This document shows positions 23,201 to 32,200 of a stretch of DNA of 64,000 bases, piece after piece. The stretch lies in the NCBI GenBank assembly GCA_028023455.1, contig JAQFVV010006246.1, positions 6,028,363 to 6,092,362 of the forward strand, written 5' to 3'. The DNA comes from Epiperipatus broadwayi. Its lineage: Eukaryota; Onychophora; Udeonychophora; Euonychophora; Peripatidae. Numbering within the stretch: position 1 is the stretch's first letter; every line of letters starts with the position of its first letter. The notes under the pieces were generated by a model. That model saw only the letters and a list, made by a program, of their open reading frames with translations. It searched no databases and was not told where the DNA came from. The translations under genes were made by a program, and so were the position numbers.

Positions 23201-26200
23201 TAAGTAGGAAATACTTTTAGATTTAATGTATTAGATTTTTAAAAAGTTACAGACATGACTGTAGCCATTCTAAATCCTTTAATGTCAACATAGATCATTG
23301 CATGATCAGTCTGCATTATGACCAATTTTTGATGACAGAAATTAGTGTTCAGTTATTATATATATCTACTCTTTACTAGTGTAAAGATTTTATTTTTGTC
23401 TTAATGTAAAGATGTTCTAAACTCTAATAAATTGTGTCAATCATGTTTACTGCTCATCATTTTGGAATAAACTATTTCAAATTCATCAGATCAAATTTCC
23501 ACTGTAGCTGATGGATTTTGCTGACAAAATTTTGTATTGAACAATTTGAAGTATTACATATGCTTCAGCAGACAAAAAAATAATGATAGTGTTATAAAGG
23601 TTTTTTGATCAATTCTCAGCCAAATAAAAGAAATAAAAAAATCTCAATTTGGTCAGTTAAATGTTATAAGATCTTCCAAGCAATTAGCCACATAATTATA
23701 CATTTATTATTTTTTTTTGATGAATATTTTAACTAACTATCACAAATTAAAAAATCTTCAAAATTTCATTTCTAAATCAATTTTGCAGTGATAAAAAAAG
23801 ATACAGTTTGTTTTACTAGAAGTTCAAAATTGTAAACGTTGTGAAGAATAATTAAGTTATTGGAAGCTGGTGAGATTGTTATAAATGAAGTCTCACAATT
23901 ATATAATCTTAATATATTTATTACTTTATCTTTTATAATTTTTTTATCATAATATTCACATAGTACTGGAGTCATTAATTATTTTACAGTAGAATATTAA
24001 TTTATTTTACTGAAGCTGTTATTGATGATGTGTTACTTGATTACATATATATATGCATATGAATAGTAAAGGTATATGATTGATTTAGTATGTATATCCT
24101 CCATCAGTAGTAAATGTAATATTACATTTCTTTGTTTTTATGGACATTAAACTGATACTCATCTGACCAATGCAGACGAATTTGGGTTTTTATTCATTAG
24201 ATATTCATTTAGCAATCAATAATTAGATGGTTAACTAAGCAGGTTATAGACTTATTACTTGAATAAAAAATCTTAAGTCTGTTGACAACTTGTGAAAATC
24301 CTCAAGGTTTGCCAAGATTTTAATTAAATTTGAGAATCTTATAGATTTCTTTGGTAAGTTGGTTGCATAAAAAGCCATTTCCGAAATACTATTTTTTTTT
24401 TTTTTTTTTTAGCTATCTTCTAAATTTCTTGATCACTCTGAAATTAACAATCTTTTTGTTGTTAATTTTTTTAAATAAATTATTTCTGTGCAATCTAAAA
24501 GTTCTATACATTGCTATGATACATATATATATATATATATATATTTTATTAAAGAATAAATAAAGGTTTGTGTACGTGTAGGCTTTTAATATTGATATCC
24601 TTAAAATACCCCAGAAATAGAATAAATAATTAGTATGCAGAAAAAGAAACTAATTACTGGAAATTGCAACAGGCTAATTTGCATATAAAGAAAAGTTTAC
24701 TTTATGCAAATTAGCAAAGCTGATAAAAGAGTCTGCAGAATAAGAATAAAATGAAGGGAAAAAAGTACAGTAGTGAATAGAAGTGCAGTAAAATGGTGTC
24801 CTAAGAACAGAGTTTAAGTTATGTAATGAGATGTGTTCTGTTGTTCTGAAAATTAATAAAGAAGAGCTCTAATCAGGAATCCAATTCGACATTCTTAGAA
24901 TAATGTGTATGCATACAAAATTATAGAGTTATAAATCTCAGAATTAAAGAGACTATATAGTTGTTAAATCTCTAAGAAGATATGAAATGTTAAGAGATCT
25001 ATGTGATCTTGTTCTCAATGGGCAAATAGTGAATTGAATTACCAGTCTTTACTATTATTCAGAGTAAATAAACATTTGAAATTTATTTAAATTTTGGTTG
25101 TTTTTCTGTTATTTATAAAATATAATTATCCAGCTGCCAACTGATTGCATGACTCTGGATATATTATTTGGCACAGTTGATAATATTAGATTTAGCAGCG
25201 CAGTGTACTGAAATTGCAGAACAACATGACAATAATGTTTGATATACAAAATCTGGGTCATATTGAATCATATTGAAAAGCATATGCTTATGAATAGAAC
25301 AATAGATAATAAATTTAAAGTTGCAATGCTATTAGTGTCAGACATAAATGGCAATTGCATAACAATTAGAAAAATGGCTATAGTGCCTGTATAAGTAAAT
25401 AACCATAGTAAACAATTACCATTATATGTAGCAGAACAGAATATTAATCCAATATTAGGAAGAAGTTGATTTAAGCTTAAAGGGGATAAAAATCAAGAAG
25501 ATTGTGAAAAATTGTTAAGCGTGTCAGAGCACAGCAAATTTACTGGCTAAGAAATTTAAATCGTGAACCTAAGCTACTGAAGTGTATATTTCCAGATAAT
25601 ACGGTCCTAATTATAATGAACTAACTCATACATTCTTGTAAAACCCACCAGCAATGATATGCGGTGGTTAACATTATCTATCTACCACTTAATGTAAGTA
25701 AGGGCAATTTGACTTGCTAAAACTAGATGCTAACTTTCATTCACATTGTCGCCTTTAATAATTTAAATTTATTTTGTTTTATTAGGCGTCAGACATCTCA
25801 GTTAAATCAATAATGAAAGTGTGATATATATATATATCTTAATACTCTGAATAATAAACCTGAAATACAATAAAGTGTGTTGGCATCAACAGTTGAATTT
25901 TCAAAGAAGATTGCTGAGAGAATATATTTATGAGGCTTAAACAAATGACACATTGTATCTTTTTTTTTTTTTATTAAGTGCGTACGTATTCCAATTTAAT
26001 GAATTAAAAAACAAAATAATGTAATAATCTCCATTGACCATATTTATACTTTACATGACATAACTAATATCTTTAAAAGTTATACAAAGTTTAATTTCTT
26101 ACTGGTAATATTGTCCAGAAAAATATAATCCTCGGCTTTTACTCTGCGATCCATATGTTAAATTCCAGTTTTGATGCGGTGCTTCTATTTCAGGCAGGTG

Positions 26201-29200
26201 ATGATTTCATTCTTCTAAATCATTATAATGATGTCTCAGGGAAAGAAAAAACGGCGATGTATAGATCTTCTAGCCACCCATCTGAATATCAGCAACTATC
26301 ACGGGTAATTCTGCATCTTGTGGCATATCCAAAAGAAAAAAGAGACTCCTTTATTTCTGCCCATCCCTTTTATATCCCTTCGGAAACTTATCACGCATTT
26401 GTGCGTTGAACATCTCCCGAATTTCTTCTTCAAACTTTTAACTTTCATTACATTTTCGTTCTCAAAGTTCTCTTTCTTGTAACTATTATGGCCATATTTA
26501 ATTACCAATGTCATGCTTTGCAGAACTTTTATCAATATTTAAAATCAGTAGTCGCTTTTATTATTTAAATTTGCTCTTTTCTCTTTTTTTATTGAAAGTC
26601 AAAATAAAAAAAACATAATGTTTATTACCTCAAGGAAAGAAATTTTCTAAGTTTAATCAAATAAAAGATTTATTTTGTAAATTATTTTATATATATACAA
26701 ACTTCACGTAACATACATTTTTCTTTTATTTTATATTCCATTCTCAGCAAAATCTTCAAATTCAACTGCCAACACATCTTGCACTGTTGCAACAGTGAGT
26801 TCGTTTAGACCTTGCAGAAACATTTCATGGAAAAAATATTCTTTGTAGTTGTACATGTATATTCAAAATGGGTATAATAAAAGTTTTGAATAAACTCTTT
26901 GCAATACAGTTATTCATAGACTACAGTAACTGATAATGGAATTGAGTTCAGTTCAGAGAAATTCAAAAACTTTCCTATTCCAAAGGGATAAAACAAGTAT
27001 TAGCACCACCTTATTAGTCACAATCTAATGGAATAGTGGAGAAGGCAGTTATACAGCTGAAAATTGCACTTAACAAGTGGGGATATGCTGACATACATGA
27101 TGCAATTATCACTACTATATTTTACCAGCATTTTACATCCAGCATAGACACAGTGAAAACTCCTGTGGATTTGCTATTAAGATGACATGTGATAACACAC
27201 TTGTCTGTATTACTTCCAAATAAAAGTAGAAAGAAAAATGATTATTTAGAAAATGTGAAATTTACATTGAACCAAAATGTAAGGACTAAGAATATAATAA
27301 AGAGGAAATGGCTACAAGGAATAATTATGAAAATAGTATGTGAAATAAGATTAGAAGACAGCAAAGTATGTAAAAGTGATATAAACCATATTAAAATATG
27401 GAGAACAGAATCTTTAGAAGCTGCAATGGTTATTACGAACTCTGAGAAAGGAAATCAGACTGATATTTCTGATGACACTGAATTAAAAATTCCAGTTACC
27501 TCTTCTGTTTAAGAAGAAGCTATTGACGTAACAAATGAATTAGAAGAAAAGACTATAGAGCCGGAGGAAGAAAATAGAACCTCAATAAGGCCTACTCTGA
27601 GTATGGAGGAGACCAATAAAGCTACAAGACTATTTAATAAAATAGATTTTATTCTACTTCGAGTGCAGATCAGAACATTTATTTGTGAATAAAATTTTGC
27701 ATGTTTCTGGAGTAGAAGAAGGAATGCTATACACACACACACATATGTATATATCATCATCATCAACCATTATCAATCCACTGCAGGATGAAGGTCTCCA
27801 AGTTCAATCCATCTTTTCCGATCTTTAGCTTTTCTTCTCCACATCACCCCTGTACACTTTCTTATTTCATCCATCCATCTCACATGTGGTCTTTTTCTGG
27901 GTCTTTTACGATCTCTTGGAATCCAATTTAAAATTTCAATTGTCCATCTATTATCATCTCTTCTAGCAATATGTCCAGCCCAACTCCACTTCAGTTTTTT
28001 AATTTTTCAATGAGATCAGTAACACCTGTTTGTTCTCTTACCCATACATTGCGTTTTCGATCTCTTCTTGTTACTCCCAACATGCATCTCTCCATACTTC
28101 TTTGAGTGGTTTGAAGTCTCTGCATTGCTCTTCTATTAAGTGTCCAAGTCTCAGATCCAACTGGCAAAACACATTTATTAAGAACCTTCCTTTTCAAACA
28201 CCTAGGCATATTTCCTTTTAGTATCAAGTTATTTCTACCAAAAGCACTCCAATCAAATTTAATTCTATGATTAATTTCATCCATTATGTTTCCATGTGTA
28301 TTAATAATCTGACCAAGGTATTTGTAACGGTTAACTTCTTCTAATTCATCATAATCAATCTTTATTTTCATATTTTGAGAAAATCTATTAAACATTACTT
28401 TAGTCTTTTTAACATTTATCTTTAGTTCTACTTTCATCTGATAACTCCTGCAACATTTCCTGTAACTCTAAAGCATTATTTGCAAAAACAACTACATCAT
28501 CTCCAAAATCTAAATGACTTAAATAATCTCCATTTACTTTCACTCCTTTAGCTTCCCCTTTTAATCCACAAAATACTTCTTGCAGCACTGCTGTAAAAAG
28601 TTTTGGAGATATGGAGTCACCCTGTCTTACACCCTTCTCAATGTTGTCTTTTTTACTATCATTATGTAATCTAATTGTTACTGTTGCATTTTTATAAATA
28701 TTCTTTAAAATATGACAATATCCTGGATCTATACCTTGATGATCCAATGTTTTAATCACCGAAGAAATGTTTATAGAATCAAATGCTTTTTCATAATCTA
28801 CAAATCCTAAGCATAATGGCAACTTGTATTCATTTGTCCTTTCTATAACTTCTCTCAATACCTGGATATGATCTACTGTACTAAAACCACTTTTAAATTC
28901 AGCTTGTTCTCTTGGTTGGTGGAAGTCCAGTGTTCTCTGTAGACGAGTTGTAATTATCTTAGTAAAAATTTTGTATAAAACTGATAAAAGACTGATAGGT
29001 CTGTAATTTCTAATATATTGTTTATCACCTTTTTAAAATATTAATATCAATACTGCATTCTTCCAATCATCTGGTACATCTTTATCATTTAGACATTTGG
29101 AATATAACTTTGCTAATTTTTTTTCTATTTCTTCACCTGCTTCTTTTAATATATCAATTATAATTCCATCATTACCTGGAGCCTTCCCTTTCTTCATAAA

Positions 29201-32200
29201 TTTAATTGCATGTCTCACTTCCTCATTCAAAATTCTGGGCAATTCAGAAGATATAATAGGTATAGGAGGTACTTGTTTTTTATTACTATATAATTCTTGA
29301 TAGAAGTCTTCTACACATTTCATGATGTCATCTCTCTTTTTAGTAATAATGCCATCTTTTTTTCTTATTGCAGATATAAATTTCCTACCAATACCAAAAT
29401 GTTGTTTTACACTCTTTAGACTTTTATTTTCTTCTACAGCTTTCCTTGCTAGTTCACAATTATACTTTCTTATATCATTTTCAACTCTTTTCCGCACCAT
29501 TTTACAAAATTCGAGATATTCAATCCTTTTTAATGCATCATTTTTGTATATCTTCATATTCCTTCTTTTCTTCATAAATTCTCTAGTCTCAGTAGAAATT
29601 TTATTGGTCAATTGCTGCTTTTTTGTATCAGCTATCTTTGTTGCAGTTTTTAAAAGTGTATCAGTTATTTTCCTATTAATTTCATTCAAATCTGAATCAT
29701 GTTCAAAATCTACTAATACTTGAAACTGATTTGTAAGTTCTAATTTAAATTCATTAGAAAGTTTCTGAAGATTAGGAATATCAACTGTAAATATTGTTTT
29801 TCTCAATAATTTTTGCCTCTAGTTTTGCATTAACATGTATCTTACATTTTACTAATCAATGATCACTTCCTGTGTTAAATTTATTAAGAACATTACAATC
29901 TTGAAATATGTATTTTCTATTAGTCAAAATATAATCCAATTCTGCTGTACCTTCATTTGGATGCTTCCATGTCCATTTCCTTTTAACATTTTTCTCAAAA
30001 AAAGAATTCATAATATAAAGTTTTTCTTTTTCTGCAAACTCCACAAGTCTATGTTCTCTCTCATTTCTATTACCATAACCAAAATTACCTACAGCATTTT
30101 CGTCTTTCATTTGTTTACCAATTCTAGCATTAAAGTCTCCCATAACAATTTTAAAATGTTGTTTACTCTGATCAAAAGCCTTTTGTACATCCGTATATAA
30201 AAATCTTCTACTTCTGCATCACTATGAGAACTTGTTGGGGCATAAACCTGAACTATCTGCATTTGGTATCTGCTTTTAAGTTGTAAAACTAATCTTGCCA
30301 CCCTGTCCGATACACCATCATTCTCCACAATGTTATTCTTCCATTTTTTATTTATAATGAATCTTACTCCACTTGTATTTCCAATATTTGTGCCTTTATA
30401 ATAGAGTACATGTCCACTTTTTAAATCAATTGTTTCTTCACCTTTCCTTCTAACTTCACAAAGTCCAATAATGTCCCATTTAATATAAGATAGTTCTTCT
30501 AACTCTTGCAATCTTCCTTCACTTGAAAGTGATCTGCAGTTGTAAGTACCTAAATAAAAAGTCGTCATCAAATGGCAGCATGAGTCCGCAATCAGGGGAT
30601 TCTTAGCACCCTCCGCCTTCGGCCACCAATCGCTGCCTTGGTTGGTGACTTTACAGCCTCCTGGGAATAAGGGCCATGATTTATTTTTGTCTGTCATGAT
30701 CGTATATAGTGGAAAAATATTCTTAAACTCGGAGGTAAAAAGCCAATAAACTCACCACGCTGGCAAATGCGTGTTGGTGAGCAGCCCATCCATGTTCGTA
30801 TACTATATGAATAATCACATAGTAATAACAGCTGCAACGACAAGAACGTATGGAGTGGACATTAGGAATTTTCCCTGCTCGGTTCCTTTAAGGCCTCCAA
30901 GAGGAATCAAAGAGTCTCCTTTCATTTAATAGCAAACTCCTTTCTGCAGCCACACACATATATATATATAATTAAAGAATAAATAAAAGTGTGTGTATAC
31001 AGGATTTTAATGTCGATCTGTTAGAATACTCCATAAATAGAATAAATAATTATATGCAGAAAAAAAAATTAATTACTGGAAATTGCAACAGGCTAATTTG
31101 CATGTAAAGAAAAGTTTACTTATGCAAATTATCAAAGCTGATAAAAGAGTCTGAAGAAGAAGAATAAAATAAAGAGGAAAAAAGTACAGTAGTGAAAAAA
31201 GTGCAGTAAAATCGTGTTCTAAAAACAGAGTAAGTTCTGTAGCGAGGTGAGTTCTATTGTTCTGAAAATTAATAAAGAAGAGCTCTAGTCAAGAATCCAA
31301 ATCGACTATCTCAGAATATGTGTGCTTACAAAATTATAGTCACAAATCTCAATTAAAGAAACCATATAGATATTAAATCTTTAAGAAGATATTGACTGTT
31401 AAGAGATCTGTGTGATCTTAGTCTTAACTGGCAACGAATTGAATTACTAATCTTTACTAATAAAATTATTATTATTCACAGTAAATAAACATTTGAAATT
31501 TATTTAAACTTTGGTTATTTATTCTTATTTATAAAATATAATTATCCAGCTGCCAACTGACTGTGTTGCCCTGGATATATTACATACATATGATAATTAA
31601 AATTATCATTAGTACTTTACAAAATTTTCTATGTGGCAATCAAAATTTTGGCTTGATCACTGGTTTTTTTTATATATATATATATTTTTAATCCAAACTA
31701 TTCCGAATAACTTTAATTGCAAAAAAAAAAAAAATATTGATCTATTTTGCTTTGATATAATTCTGAGTAGAATTTTAATAATTTATATTACATGGATTAT
31801 TAAAGATAAATACAAATTAACTAATTATCTAAAAGAGAAGAAAAAAAAGTACATGAAATTATGTTATAAAAAAGAAATACATATATAAAACAAGAAATAA
31901 AAGAATAATTATCTCACTAAATTTATTTTTTTCTTTGAATGAGAAAAGAATTTCAATGAGATTATAGAGATTGCAAGGTATAATATTTTAATATGCTAAA
32001 TTTCTTAAAACACAATGAAGTAAATCACTGATATTTTTCTATTTAATTTTCAACTGATTTTGGAATCTTCAGACCTTCATTAATCACTGTTAATGAAATT
32101 AGATTATTTGTGTGCTGCAATTAGTTTATTATTCATTTAAACACATACAAAAAAAAAATTTTTTTAAAAATTTTGGAGAAACCTTTAAAGTAGCAACATT

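Larger units (their letters stand above)
27754..30950 (-). mobile_element. RTE-type LINE copy C, near full length (3.2 kb)
   Basis: Minus-strand order: 5' region (30950-30700), AP endonuclease (30697 to about 29860), linker and RT (29806 to about 28410), and C-terminus (28437-27840). It ends in a (CATCATCATC) tail beside a microsatellite. The length fits RTE-clade elements (about 3.2 kb). It is inserted 29 bp inside the gypsy 3' LTR. At least three frameshifts and several stops inactivate it. Confidence 0.9.
24512..31580 (+). mobile_element. Ty3/gypsy LTR retrotransposon (Mag-like), decayed, with nested RTE
   Basis: LTRs of 653 bp (24512-25164) and about 659 bp (27725-27753 plus 30951-31580) flank remnants of protease, integrase and a post-integrase domain in + order. 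TACAT at 24507-24511 and 31581-31585 is a candidate 5-bp target duplication. A primer-binding-like TGGCACAG starts at 25169, and a purine-rich tract (TAGAAGAAGGAA) directly precedes the 3' LTR. The LTRs differ at many positions, so the insertion is old. The RT/RNase H region is missing or unrecognisable. Confidence 0.88.

Noticed and set aside
27509-27766. 85-codon minus frame with hydrophobic start
   Set aside because: It is the reverse of the gypsy C-terminal coding region and the LTR microsatellite.
9176-30697. Host genes of the 'craniofacial development protein 2-like' type
   Set aside because: This product name is often attached to RTE endonuclease/RT fragments. Here the pieces are collinear parts of a LINE with tail and TSD.
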